In this document: positions 1-8,956 of the stretch, piece by piece | Position numbering within the stretch: position 1 is the stretch's first letter | How the letters are laid out: every line of letters begins with the position of its first letter | Origin: a virus | DNA length: 64,000 bases | Reading direction: 5' to 3' (one strand) | IMG/VR virus record: IMGVR_UViG_3300008110_000097 | Location: 48,725-112,724 of that record | Program-made: the position numbers and the translations under genes | The notes under the pieces: generated by a model | Seen by the model: the letters and a program-made list of their open reading frames with translations, nothing else | The model's database searches: none | Told to the model about the DNA's origin: nothing

Positions 1-1
1 T

Positions 2-394
2 GGTCAAGTAATAGATTTGGGTTTAGAAATAGACTTAATCATAGATAAGAACGTAAACAAGACAGAAGTAATTAAAGAAACAATAAATAAAACAATTACT
101 TCATTTAGTATAGATGGTAGAAAAATGGGAGACCCTTTATTTTTGGGTGATCTATTTAAAGAACTTGGTAATGTAAACGGTGTAATAAATGTTGTTGATA
201 TTAGAGCATTTAACTTATTAGGGGGAGAATATTCCACTGCTGAGGTTTCACAACCGTATGTAGATGATGTAACAAGGGAAATTCTACAATCCGATAAAAC
301 CATCTTTATGAAAGCAAATCAAATATATCAAATAAGATTCCCAAATAAAGATATAAAAGTTAGGGTAAAAACATTAGGTTCGACTACATACTAA
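2..394 (+). CDS. Baseplate wedge protein, C-terminal part (baseplate J/gp6-like), cut by window start
   Basis: The reading frame is open from base 2 through the TTG at 17, so this is the C-terminal end of a gene that begins before the window. The visible 130 residues have the pattern seen at the end of baseplate J-like/T4 gp6-like wedge proteins: a stretch with a conserved KMGDPLFLGDL segment, then GVINVVDIRAFNLLGGEYS, then a short beta-rich tail with IRFPNKDIKV. In that family the wedge proteins form the ring that joins tail tube and fibres. Its place before a run of virion genes fits. The assignment rests on this pattern only; another baseplate or tail-end protein is possible. Confidence 0.55.
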   Translation, partial: GQVIDLGLEIDLIIDKNVNKTEVIKETINKTITSFSIDGRKMGDPLFLGDLFKELGNVNGVINVVDIRAFNLLGGEYSTAEVSQPYVDDVTREILQSDKTIFMKANQIYQIRFPNKDIKVRVKTLGSTTY

Positions 395-415
395 AAACAT
401 TTTTCTTTATATTAA

Positions 416-436
416 TAGAAAATCAACTAGTTTCTA
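416..436. repeat. Short inverted repeat before the 1533-aa gene
   Basis: TAGAAA (416-421) and TTTCTA (431-436) form a 6-bp inverted repeat with a 9-base loop between the baseplate gene and the next gene. It is AT-rich and short, so it could be chance; it overlaps the TATTTATT motif at 435-442. Confidence 0.25.
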
Positions 437-442
437 TTTATT
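435..442 (+). promoter_or_regulatory. TATTTATT motif (possible late promoter element)
   Basis: TATTTATT ends 9 bases before the ATG at 452. It is one of a set of near-identical octamers found in the small gaps before genes across the window. Function is inferred from recurrence only. Confidence 0.35.
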
Positions 443-451
443 ATAAGAATT

Positions 452-3400
452 ATGCAAAAACATAGAATTTATACAGACATAGGTGTAGATCAAAAAATAA
501 CCGTAGAATTAAAACAAGACTACGATTTACTAGAAATACTATCTTTAAAATTTTCACAACAAGAGGCTTACTCATCATTTTGTGGTGATTATGGTGTTGT
601 TGTTGGTAGAATATCGGTTAATAATGGTTTTGGTCTCCCAAATGCCAGAGTTTCTATTTTTGTACCAATATCAGATGTTGATGAAAATGATCCTGTTTTA
701 TCTGAGTTGTATCCTTATAGATCAATAGATCAAAGAAACGATTCAAATTATAGATATAACCTATTACCGGCTAGAAAACAACATACAGGACACGTACCAA
801 CAGGTACATTTCCTGATCAATCTGACATCTTAAATAGAGAGGAAGTTTTAGAGGTTTTTGAAAAATATTATAGGTACACCGTAAAAACAAATGAAGCGGG
901 TGATTTTATGATATGGGGGGTACCATTAGGTAACCAAACATTACATATTGACCTAGATATGTCTGATGCGGGATGTCAATCATTAGTACCATATGATTTT
1001 ATTTACGATGGTATATCTGAAGAAAAATTCGTAAATAAATACACATATAAAAGTGCGTCGGATATTGATTCTTTACCACAAATTGTTAGTTATGATAAAT
1101 CTATTGAGGTTTATCCTTTTTGGGGCAACCAAGAGTTATGTCAAATTGCAATCACTAGAGTTGATTTTGATTTATCTTCTCAAGGAGTAAGAATTGACCC
1201 GTATGCAATAATTGCGGGAGGTAGTTTTACCGATTCAGGTAAAGATGCGTTAAGGGTGAACTGTAACGTTGACAACCAAATGGGTGAAAAATGTAGATTG
1301 ATAACATTCAAAGGTGATGTCGAATCAATTAGATTTACTGGAAATTATGAGAAAAATCCTGACGGATCACCAAATATAGACAGACCAATACTTGAATTTT
1401 TTGATATAGATAGTACAATAGATGAGAATGGTGTATTCTTTTTTAGAATACCAATGAATATGAAATATATTGCCACAAATGAGTTTGGTGAATATTATGA
1501 AACAAATGACAAGAATATCGGTATTGCCACACAAGGTAATTATAGATTTCGTTTTTCATTGACTGAAGATACTGGTGCTAGAAATAGATTTACGGGTAAA
1601 TTCTTAGTACCAAATGTTAGGGAATATCATATAGGTGATACAAGTTTTCAAGGATCACCAACAACAATTGATAGTAGATCATATTCATTTAGTACTAATA
1701 TTGATGATTATCCTCCTGACGCAAGAAAAGAAATTGCCGGAACAAGTGTGGACGCAATTACTAGTGATAACTACGGGGTTCCACAAGACTATTTTTACCA
1801 ATTTAGATACGGTAGAATATACACCGTTAGTGAATTTATAAACAAATATTATAAAACAAGTGCATTAGAAAGGGCATTTAGTTTTTTTAAAAAGGATAGA
1901 AGAGAATCTTTTATTGGTATTAAAGAAAACTGGCCACAAGAAAAAGATGATTGTGAAAATGTTAATAATTATTTTCCTGTAAACGATGCGGTTAGAAATC
2001 ATAGATTTCAATTTTTCATTTTAACGGTATTAAATTTTATTGAATATATCGGTAACGTGATTTCTTTATTTATAAAAGAATTTGTGACGGCCGCTCTTTT
2101 TGGTATTGCGGAAGCAATAGCAAGTAGTGGGGTGTCAAACGATGCTGCTGCTAGAACATTTAGAAGGGGTAAGGAATTTCAATTTACAAATATTTTTAGA
2201 CTTCAGTTATTGGTGTATCCTGATTGTTACGATTGTAATGAAGATAATGAAGAAACACCTGTACAAACTCCACCAGTGGCACCGACGGCCGATGATTATA
2301 AAAATAAACCACCTGTTGCCACAAATTTCACTGTAGAAGAAAAATATGAGATTAGAAGAAATACCGACATATGTAGAAAGTATGTATTTAGAAATTATAG
2401 TTCAAGTGCATGTACTTTAACATATATAGATTGCGATGATGTCAGTAGAACGATATATCTTCCTGTTGAAGAAAATCCGTCTAATGGAATTGAAGTATGT
2501 GCAAAAAAAGGTCAAACCATTACAATACCGCCAGGTTTTGGTTCACAAGTAACGGCTACACAACAAAGTCCCGGTGCTTATTGTTCCGGCAACGCTGATG
2601 ATTCTTTATATTTCACATATCCTTGTGATGCATATACTTTTAAAAATATAGGTTTAAGTGCTTTTACAATAAATAATTTTGTTGATTGTAATAATGCGTC
2701 AGGAAATACTATAACAGTTCCAACAGGAACATCTGGTAACACATTTGTTTTTTGTGCTAAAAGAGGACAATCATTTACAATTCCACCACAATTTACTGGT
2801 GTAACTTATACCACATCATCAACATCGGCATATTGTAATAGATGTGGTGGTACGGGAATTGACGTATTTTCAAATTATACAGGGTCAACTGTTGATGGTG
2901 CCATTATGAATAGAAAATATCTATTGGAAATTACACCACTTATTGGTACAGACCCACAATATATTTTTATTGGATGTGGAACCAATTACCCCATAATATA
3001 TTCTGGACAATATGGTAGATGGAAAGTAGGTGGAGGGGTATATAGTGTTTTGGCTAGTTTTCTTGCCGATGAAACTAACACAAGATATGATACACCTATT
3101 CAAAATTCTGTACATGAAGATCATGGTTGTGTTTTTCCTATATCTAAACTTATATATGTGGAAGATTGTTCTGACGTATCAGCACCGGACCCAAATCTAC
3201 CATCAGGAATTGAGGAAGAAGGTTGTAATAAGTACGATTTTATAATTGACACAAAATGGACAGAAGATGGTGGTGGTGGTAGTATGAATTTACAGGCATT
3301 TGTTTTCCCGTTATATAATGGCGGAACACCACTACAAGAATATGCCGCCGCGAGAAATGTTTTAATGGGTTGTAGACCAGGTGATTGTTACCCAACAAAT

Positions 3401-5053
3401 TCAAGTACATATAATGTTGGTTGTATTAGTAATGGTTCTATTGGTGCCGGAACTAGTTTATGGGATCAATTGGATGGAAATTATTCAACAAATATTTTAC
3501 AATCACATCCCGATCCATGCTTTAGTGGTGTACCATGTAATGTTGGTGCTGTTGCAAGTATTTATGCCAAATGGCCAACAGATCCGAATGGAGGATTTAG
3601 AAATGCCACAACAAGATGTATTGTGAATGGTGCATATGCTGGCGAAGTAAAGAAAAAGGGACCATATTATTGTGATCAAGGATTAACACAAAGAGGTACA
3701 TTATCAGGATATTCTGAATTTAGAGATGGTGTTTATAGTATAGTACCATTAGCAGGAAACACATTTACAATGTTAAAATCTTTTAGAAGAAGAAAATTAT
3801 TCCATAAGCTAATGTGTGGAGGGGTGGTATCATATACATTTAATGATTCGTGGTTATTAGGGTCACTATATTTCTTTCAATTTATGAAAAGAGGAAGTAA
3901 TAGATTTTGTAAAGAATGTGTGTATAAAGTTCAAGACGCAACGGGCCTCCATTTCTATTATAGATCTACACCATATAGTCCGAGTTATTCGGCATCAGAA
4001 ACACAATATGATTACGATCCCGCAACTGGAACTCAATTAGGTGTAAATACTTCTTTAACGAGTGATTATGCGAACAAAACAAAAGGATTTTATGGTCAAG
4101 TTAGGGCAATTGATTATGGTGCAAATTTTAGTACTCCATTACCTTTTATGAATTTAATTGGTGATTTGTTTAATGGGTTAAATTACAAAAGAGAAATAAA
4201 TTTCCCAACAACAATTATTGATTTAGGACCAAGAAACACTTGGATTAATGAAATATGTACCGATCCTGAGTTAGATGTTAATTGTTCGATATCTAGAAGT
4301 ATAGGTGCAACATCATATAAAGGATTAGATGATTTAATGGAATATATTGTTCAATCTAAAGAAATAAAAGAAAGGGGAAAATTAGATGTACAAGATTTAT
4401 TTGATGCAAGAGCAAACGGACTAATAGATGGTGATATCGCCCAATTAATGAATTTTAATACACAATCGGGAATTTTTCCATTTGAATATGAAGAATCATT
4501 TTCACCATACACAGCACAATACAGTACGGTATTTGATGGTAAAGGTCCAGTCGGTCTTGATTTTGTATTTAGTGAAGATGATCCCGATACGGTTACATTT
4601 GAAAGAGCAGGTGAACTAATTAGAAAATGTTTAAATGAACCAACAAGGCTTGGTGACGTATCCCAAAGAGTTCCATATTATATGTGGGATACTATAGGAC
4701 ATGGTTTCGGAGAATCAACAACTGGTAATATAGGTAGTGATGAAGGACAAAGTTATTATAGTGGTAAAATATATAACCAAAAAATACAATTAATGAAGGG
4801 TAATATGAATCCTGATCCAAACGCAAATCCGTTGGATGATGATTATTTTGATCCCTATGTTTTACCACCAATAAGAGATTGTATTGATGCTGGTAGTGGT
4901 GAAAAGAAATATAATGACAATTATAAAGAACATACTGTGAATGGTGTCAAAAGACATACTATGGAAATTGGTATACCATTTCATTATTATTTTGGATTAA
5001 GAAAAGGTAAGACCGCCTTTGATAAATTTATTGAATTTTACGGACCTTTCTAA
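452..5053 (+). CDS. Large virion (baseplate/tail) structural protein with Cys-bounded repeats, 1533 aa
   Basis: Begins at ATG 452 after a 57-base gap and ends one base before the next gene. The N-terminal ~300 residues are beta-rich and include a segment (about 50-75, GRISVNNGFGLPNARVSIFVP) resembling carboxypeptidase-regulatory/Ig-like folds common in virion proteins. Residues about 640-800 hold two copies of a ~70-residue module that begins and ends with Cys and contains a C-A-K-(K/R)-G-Q-(T/S)-hydrophobic-T-I-P-P core. A hydrophobic stretch near 525-555 could be buried or membrane-contacting. The C-terminal third is rich in aromatic and Asp residues. Its size and its place between baseplate-like genes argue for a baseplate or tail component. 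No enzyme motif was seen; exact role unknown. Confidence 0.6.
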   Translation: MQKHRIYTDIGVDQKITVELKQDYDLLEILSLKFSQQEAYSSFCGDYGVVVGRISVNNGFGLPNARVSIFVPISDVDENDPVLSELYPYRSIDQRNDSNYRYNLLPARKQHTGHVPTGTFPDQSDILNREEVLEVFEKYYRYTVKTNEAGDFMIWGVPLGNQTLHIDLDMSDAGCQSLVPYDFIYDGISEEKFVNKYTYKSASDIDSLPQIVSYDKSIEVYPFWGNQELCQIAITRVDFDLSSQGVRIDPYAIIAGGSFTDSGKDALRVNCNVDNQMGEKCRLITFKGDVESIRFTGNYEKNPDGSPNIDRPILEFFDIDSTIDENGVFFFRIPMNMKYIATNEFGEYYETNDKNIGIATQGNYRFRFSLTEDTGARNRFTGKFLVPNVREYHIGDTSFQGSPTTIDSRSYSFSTNIDDYPPDARKEIAGTSVDAITSDNYGVPQDYFYQFRYGRIYTVSEFINKYYKTSALERAFSFFKKDRRESFIGIKENWPQEKDDCENVNNYFPVNDAVRNHRFQFFILTVLNFIEYIGNVISLFIKEFVTAALFGIAEAIASSGVSNDAAARTFRRGKEFQFTNIFRLQLLVYPDCYDCNEDNEETPVQTPPVAPTADDYKNKPPVATNFTVEEKYEIRRNTDICRKYVFRNYSSSACTLTYIDCDDVSRTIYLPVEENPSNGIEVCAKKGQTITIPPGFGSQVTATQQSPGAYCSGNADDSLYFTYPCDAYTFKNIGLSAFTINNFVDCNNASGNTITVPTGTSGNTFVFCAKRGQSFTIPPQFTGVTYTTSSTSAYCNRCGGTGIDVFSNYTGSTVDGAIMNRKYLLEITPLIGTDPQYIFIGCGTNYPIIYSGQYGRWKVGGGVYSVLASFLADETNTRYDTPIQNSVHEDHGCVFPISKLIYVEDCSDVSAPDPNLPSGIEEEGCNKYDFIIDTKWTEDGGGGSMNLQAFVFPLYNGGTPLQEYAAARNVLMGCRPGDCYPTNSSTYNVGCISNGSIGAGTSLWDQLDGNYSTNILQSHPDPCFSGVPCNVGAVASIYAKWPTDPNGGFRNATTRCIVNGAYAGEVKKKGPYYCDQGLTQRGTLSGYSEFRDGVYSIVPLAGNTFTMLKSFRRRKLFHKLMCGGVVSYTFNDSWLLGSLYFFQFMKRGSNRFCKECVYKVQDATGLHFYYRSTPYSPSYSASETQYDYDPATGTQLGVNTSLTSDYANKTKGFYGQVRAIDYGANFSTPLPFMNLIGDLFNGLNYKREINFPTTIIDLGPRNTWINEICTDPELDVNCSISRSIGATSYKGLDDLMEYIVQSKEIKERGKLDVQDLFDARANGLIDGDIAQLMNFNTQSGIFPFEYEESFSPYTAQYSTVFDGKGPVGLDFVFSEDDPDTVTFERAGELIRKCLNEPTRLGDVSQRVPYYMWDTIGHGFGESTTGNIGSDEGQSYYSGKIYNQKIQLMKGNMNPDPNANPLDDDYFDPYVLPPIRDCIDAGSGEKKYNDNYKEHTVNGVKRHTMEIGIPFHYYFGLRKGKTAFDKFIEFYGPF

Positions 5054-5054
5054 T

Positions 5055-5765
5055 ATGTTTATAAAAGATTTATTTAGTAAAAGAAGACCAAACCATTTGA
5101 TAATTTTTATTGATAACAATAAAACAGATAATGGATTATTTACAATTTTTTCTAAATTTTTACATTCCATTGGTCCATATCGGAAAATTGATGATGTGAT
5201 ACACGATCTAAATATTTTTAAAAAAAAATATACAAATAAATTAGATTACATAATCATAATGACAAATGGTAAAGGTAAACATTTAGTACACACAAAAGAA
5301 GGTGACGATAAAGTTTTTGAATTATTGTTACAATTAAAACCAATGTTAAAGGAAAACGGATCAATGTTATTCGGTACTTGTTTTGTTGGAACAATAAATA
5401 GGAAATTAGTTGAAATGTCACAAAAATTAGATGGAATTAAAATAGTTGCACCAGACACGATTGCTAATTATTTTACTTCTTTATTTAGATTATTTAAACA
5501 TGGGAAAATGTGTTCATGTAAAGATAAAAATTATAGTCAAAATTTAATATCTAAATTACCACAAAGTCAAAGAGGTATGGAACGAGACGAACAAACAATG
5601 ATCGAAATAAACAGAAGAACAGATAATGAAGTGATAAATTGGGAAAGTTGTGGTATGGCTTATGAATATAATAAAAGAACTATCGAAGATGGAATTTGTG
5701 AAAATATTACACAACCATGGTTAGCGATTCATGGATTAATGAATTATTTTTTTAATACACAATAA
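5055..5765 (+). CDS. Possible caspase-fold (DUF4347-like) protein, copy 1 of tandem pair, 236 aa
   Basis: The ATG at 5055, one base after the previous stop, is preferred to an upstream in-frame start because the next gene begins with the same 14 residues (MFIKDLFSKRRPNH). The order of elements resembles clan CD (caspase/DUF4347-type) proteins: beta strand LIIFID (15-20), helix, strand YIIIMT followed by His76, helix, strand SMLFGTC with Cys109 and Gly112, then a helix and GIKIVAP. His76 and Cys109 would be the catalytic pair. The C-terminal ~80 residues (WESCGMAYEYN, GICE) are shared with copy 2. The fold call is a pattern-based inference; the usual His-Gly is here Gly-Lys-His, so it may be non-catalytic. 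Sits among baseplate genes. Confidence 0.5.
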   Translation: MFIKDLFSKRRPNHLIIFIDNNKTDNGLFTIFSKFLHSIGPYRKIDDVIHDLNIFKKKYTNKLDYIIIMTNGKGKHLVHTKEGDDKVFELLLQLKPMLKENGSMLFGTCFVGTINRKLVEMSQKLDGIKIVAPDTIANYFTSLFRLFKHGKMCSCKDKNYSQNLISKLPQSQRGMERDEQTMIEINRRTDNEVINWESCGMAYEYNKRTIEDGICENITQPWLAIHGLMNYFFNTQ

Positions 5766-5766
5766 T

Positions 5767-6474
5767 ATGTTTATAAAAGATTTATTTAGTAAAAGAAGAC
5801 CAAATCATGTTGTTGTTTATCTGGATTATGATAAAAAAGATAAACTTTTATTTAGAACATTTTCCAAATTCACTTATTCAATTGGTCCGGTTAAAACAGT
5901 AAACGAAGTTATTGAAAATATAAAAAAATTTAAACAAAAGTATCCAAATAAATTGAAGTACGTTACCATTAATACATATGGTAGAGGTAAACATTTAATA
6001 AACTCAAAAGAGTTAAAAGAAATTGATGGTGATGAAAAATTAAATTTATTATTAAATGAATTGGTTAGTCTATTAGATACAAATGGTACATTGCAATTTG
6101 CAACATGTTTCGCTGGAATGGCACATAGAAAATTGGTTGAGGTTTCTGAAAAGTATGGTGGTATAAAAACAGCCTCAATGTATGGTGCTTACAGTTTAAA
6201 TGGTAAAGCCGTTGTTTGTAAATGTAAAGAAAATGGGTTTAGTAAAAAAACAATAGATAATATGAAACCAAGTAAGAATGGTATTTTTAATGATGAAGTG
6301 GAAATGATGAACATATACCGAAGAACTGATGGTGAGGAAATGAGTTGGGAAACTTGTGGAATGGCCTATGAATATAATAAAATAATGATTGAAAATGGAA
6401 TTTGTGAAATAAAAAAACAACCATCATCATCAATAAGATGTGTTATGAATTATTTATTTAATATACAAAGATAA
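5767..6474 (+). CDS. Possible caspase-fold (DUF4347-like) protein, copy 2 of tandem pair, 235 aa
   Basis: Paralogue of the preceding gene, one base downstream of it. The first 38 nucleotides are identical between the copies, while the rest has diverged to roughly half identical residues. The same layout is visible: strand VVVYLD (15-20), strand YVTINT followed by His76, then strand TLQFATC with Cys114 and Gly117, then GIKTAS. The C-terminal part again carries W-E-T-C-G-M-A-Y-E-Y-N and GICE. The H and C positions are kept in both copies, which supports a functional pair, but no protease activity can be proven from sequence. The following gene starts directly after its stop. Confidence 0.5.
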   Translation: MFIKDLFSKRRPNHVVVYLDYDKKDKLLFRTFSKFTYSIGPVKTVNEVIENIKKFKQKYPNKLKYVTINTYGRGKHLINSKELKEIDGDEKLNLLLNELVSLLDTNGTLQFATCFAGMAHRKLVEVSEKYGGIKTASMYGAYSLNGKAVVCKCKENGFSKKTIDNMKPSKNGIFNDEVEMMNIYRRTDGEEMSWETCGMAYEYNKIMIENGICEIKKQPSSSIRCVMNYLFNIQR

Positions 6475-8223
6475 ATGAATAAGAAAAAAATCATATTACC
6501 AGATAGAAGATTTGAAAGTGCACCCGATGAAAATCTAACAATTAGAATAAATTTAGATGAATCTAAAAATTTATTAAGAGAAGGTGACAGAGATGTTATT
6601 TTAGATTTGGCTAGACTTTTTAATGAAGAAAGAAACGAATGTCAAAATTATAAAATATTTGGTAAAATAAAAATGATATTCAGAAATACCTATTCTGGTG
6701 ACACAACATATGGTCCACTTGAAAGAAATTTGGCACTAGTCGGTGATGGTGGGGATGGTGATTTTACAGGATATCTAAACTATAATGAATTTGCCTTTTT
6801 AAGAACAGATCTTTTAAGAGAAAAAAATGAACCAATATCAGGATCAACACCTGGTGCATTCGTCCCTAATATCACTTTGACAGATGGTGGACTTGATCAT
6901 ATTGGTATGTCCCAAACTGACGCACCTTATAAAAATTGGAATTTTTATTTATCATATGTTTATAGTGGAGACACAACGTATCCAATAAATTACAGTTTAT
7001 CTGATGGTACAGTTTACTCTTTTCAAGCACAAGATGGTATCCCATTTAGAGTTACTAATAATGGTAAATATTATAAATTTACGTCACCAGTTACACATGG
7101 TATAAATCAAGGAGAATATATAACAATTTTAGAAACAACATTAAATAATACGGTACCGGTAGAAAATAGAACTTTTTATGTTGATAGTATTGGTGACGAA
7201 ATATATGATTCTGAAAATTATGTTTTAAACATTCTAAAAAGTCAATTTCCACCATCATTAACGCTTGATACCGTTATCTTTATAAAGAGATGTCTCGATA
7301 TAAATAATATATCTGAAACAACTTCAAAGTACTATGTTCATAGACACAAAACATTAACTGAATTAAAAGATTACATCTTAGATAAAATGGGGTTTGAATC
7401 GCCAGTATTTGAAGATGAAAAAAAATTATTATTTGAAAATAGCCAAGGTGTTATTGACTATTTGGTTGAACAAAATAGAATGGAATCAGTACTTTTTGAT
7501 TTTAAAGAACCATACACATTAAGTGGGATAACAAATAATTTAGGTTACACACCAACAGAATTATATGTATCAATAATCTTTAGAAACGATAACGGATATT
7601 TTAATTATCCACCAAAAGTCGGTTACAAATTTAATTTTCACGATACTTGGGTAGATAAACATTTTGATGATTCAAATTCACCTTTTGAAAATAGTTTAAC
7701 AAGTACACCATTTATTAATTCAGGTATAACATTTAATAGAGGTAACCCAATACCAAAAGGTACAGATTTAGTGGGAGCATTTGTTGAATACAATACAAAA
7801 GAATTAAAAGAAAGGATAATAAGCGAATCTTTCCATAAAATAACATCACCTTTGAATATTTTTGATCATGGACAAGATACCGCTATGGATGCGGTACCGA
7901 CTAATTTGGTTGGGTTATATTATCAACCACACTATAGAGTAAAAATTAGACAATTATCACCATATATAGAAACATCAAATACCGACCAAATTTATGGATT
8001 ACCTGAAAATATAATATATGACAAATCAGAAAATTTATGGAAATGGAGAGATCTATATGATCACGGATATGTCGATGTTGATGGATTTGGAACTAATTTT
8101 CCGTTTTTAAATGATTGTCATTATTTAAAATTTGATATTAATTTCTATTTAAAAAATGAGGAAGACTATACAAATAAACAAGATGGTGTTAAAAAGACAC
8201 AAAATCTAAAAATAGATTGTTAA
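6475..8223 (+). CDS. Putative virion structural protein, 582 aa
   Basis: Starts at the base after the previous stop and its stop overlaps the next start (TAATG). The protein is beta-rich, with recurrent SGDTTY and YSGDTTYP motifs and many Asn, Tyr and Asp residues; no signal peptide, membrane segment or enzyme motif is evident. The SGDTTY motif also occurs in the 2329-aa protein downstream (SGDTTYTENI), which suggests a shared assembly. A helical patch lies near 300-345 (TELKDYILDKMGF). Placement in the baseplate/tail block is the main clue. I do not recognise the family. Confidence 0.55.
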   Translation: MNKKKIILPDRRFESAPDENLTIRINLDESKNLLREGDRDVILDLARLFNEERNECQNYKIFGKIKMIFRNTYSGDTTYGPLERNLALVGDGGDGDFTGYLNYNEFAFLRTDLLREKNEPISGSTPGAFVPNITLTDGGLDHIGMSQTDAPYKNWNFYLSYVYSGDTTYPINYSLSDGTVYSFQAQDGIPFRVTNNGKYYKFTSPVTHGINQGEYITILETTLNNTVPVENRTFYVDSIGDEIYDSENYVLNILKSQFPPSLTLDTVIFIKRCLDINNISETTSKYYVHRHKTLTELKDYILDKMGFESPVFEDEKKLLFENSQGVIDYLVEQNRMESVLFDFKEPYTLSGITNNLGYTPTELYVSIIFRNDNGYFNYPPKVGYKFNFHDTWVDKHFDDSNSPFENSLTSTPFINSGITFNRGNPIPKGTDLVGAFVEYNTKELKERIISESFHKITSPLNIFDHGQDTAMDAVPTNLVGLYYQPHYRVKIRQLSPYIETSNTDQIYGLPENIIYDKSENLWKWRDLYDHGYVDVDGFGTNFPFLNDCHYLKFDINFYLKNEEDYTNKQDGVKKTQNLKIDC

Positions 8224-8381
8224 TGAATATATTAAGAAACGATAGTGATAAAAATATCTTAATAAATAACGAAAACGATTTCAAAACAGATCTCGGGTGG
8301 CAAGAGAACGCCGAAGAATTAGAAAAAGAAAGTTTAAAAAGAATTATAAACCCAATAGATAATTATGAAACTGTTAGATAA
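8223..8381 (+). CDS. N-terminal part of a frameshifted virion gene, 52 codons
   Basis: An ATG at 8223 overlaps the preceding stop (TAATG), as expected for a coupled gene. The frame reads MNILRNDSDKNIL and ends in ETVR before TAA at 8379-8381. The downstream -1 frame is open immediately from base 8378 and continues as coding sequence to 8956. Joining the two gives ...NYETVR-ITTYTNGLDYN..., which reads smoothly, so the two parts look like one gene of about 244 aa split by one missing base near 8378. No classic slippery heptamer is present here. Confidence 0.6.
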   Translation: MNILRNDSDKNILINNENDFKTDLGWQENAEELEKESLKRIINPIDNYETVR

Positions 8382-8956
8382 CAACCTATACAAATGGATT
8401 AGATTATAATTTAGTTGGTATACAACCAGATGAAAACGCTAAATTATTAAAAGTAGCAACTGAAAGTTTTTTTAGATTAGAATTTTACAAAACACCCAAT
8501 AACGATGTGCCAGATAGAAGTAACAGAAAATTAGTTTTTACAAAAAATCTAACATTACCATTAGGTGAAAGATACTTTTTTGCACCACTAATAAAAAACA
8601 TATTTGTTCCTGTTTTTTCGGGATCAAATTATAGGAATAAAGAAAACATGTATCTTTTTTGGTTTAAAGATGATAGCGCATTCGAAGAAACATTAATAAC
8701 CGGAAATACTTTTTGGGTGTCTGCCAGATTTTATAACGCAAAGGATGGTGAAATATTAAATCTAACAAATAGTGGATTAACACCAACAACTGAAATAGTC
8801 GAATCTAGAGACATGTATTATAAATTGGAAATAAATAGAACAGACACACCTGGAAGAACTGATTATTCATATATTGTTTATAGTTATAGTGGATCTACCG
8901 GTGCTAGAGTCGGTACCAGGTATAACCCAATTAAATTTTATCAATCATTTTCATAG
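8378..8956 (+). CDS. C-terminal part of the frameshifted virion gene (open from 8378; only usual start is GTG 8507)
   Basis: This frame is open from 8378. The first ordinary start codon in it is GTG at 8507, giving 149 aa, but the ~43 codons before it (LDYNLVGIQPDENAKLLKVA, FFRLEFYKT) look like normal coding sequence, so a true start at 8507 is unlikely. The protein is beta-rich (LTLPLGERYFFAPLI, SGSTGARVGTRYNPIKFYQSF) and sits between two structural genes. It is taken as the C-terminal 3/4 of the gene starting at 8223. Function unknown; likely a small baseplate or tail component. Confidence 0.6.
   Translation: MTTYTNGLDYNLVGIQPDENAKLLKVATESFFRLEFYKTPNNDVPDRSNRKLVFTKNLTLPLGERYFFAPLIKNIFVPVFSGSNYRNKENMYLFWFKDDSAFEETLITGNTFWVSARFYNAKDGEILNLTNSGLTPTTEIVESRDMYYKLEINRTDTPGRTDYSYIVYSYSGSTGARVGTRYNPIKFYQSFS

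Noticed and set aside
8370-8385. Programmed ribosomal frameshift in the split virion gene
   Set aside because: No X-XXY-YYZ slippery heptamer or clear downstream structure; a single-base indel is simpler.
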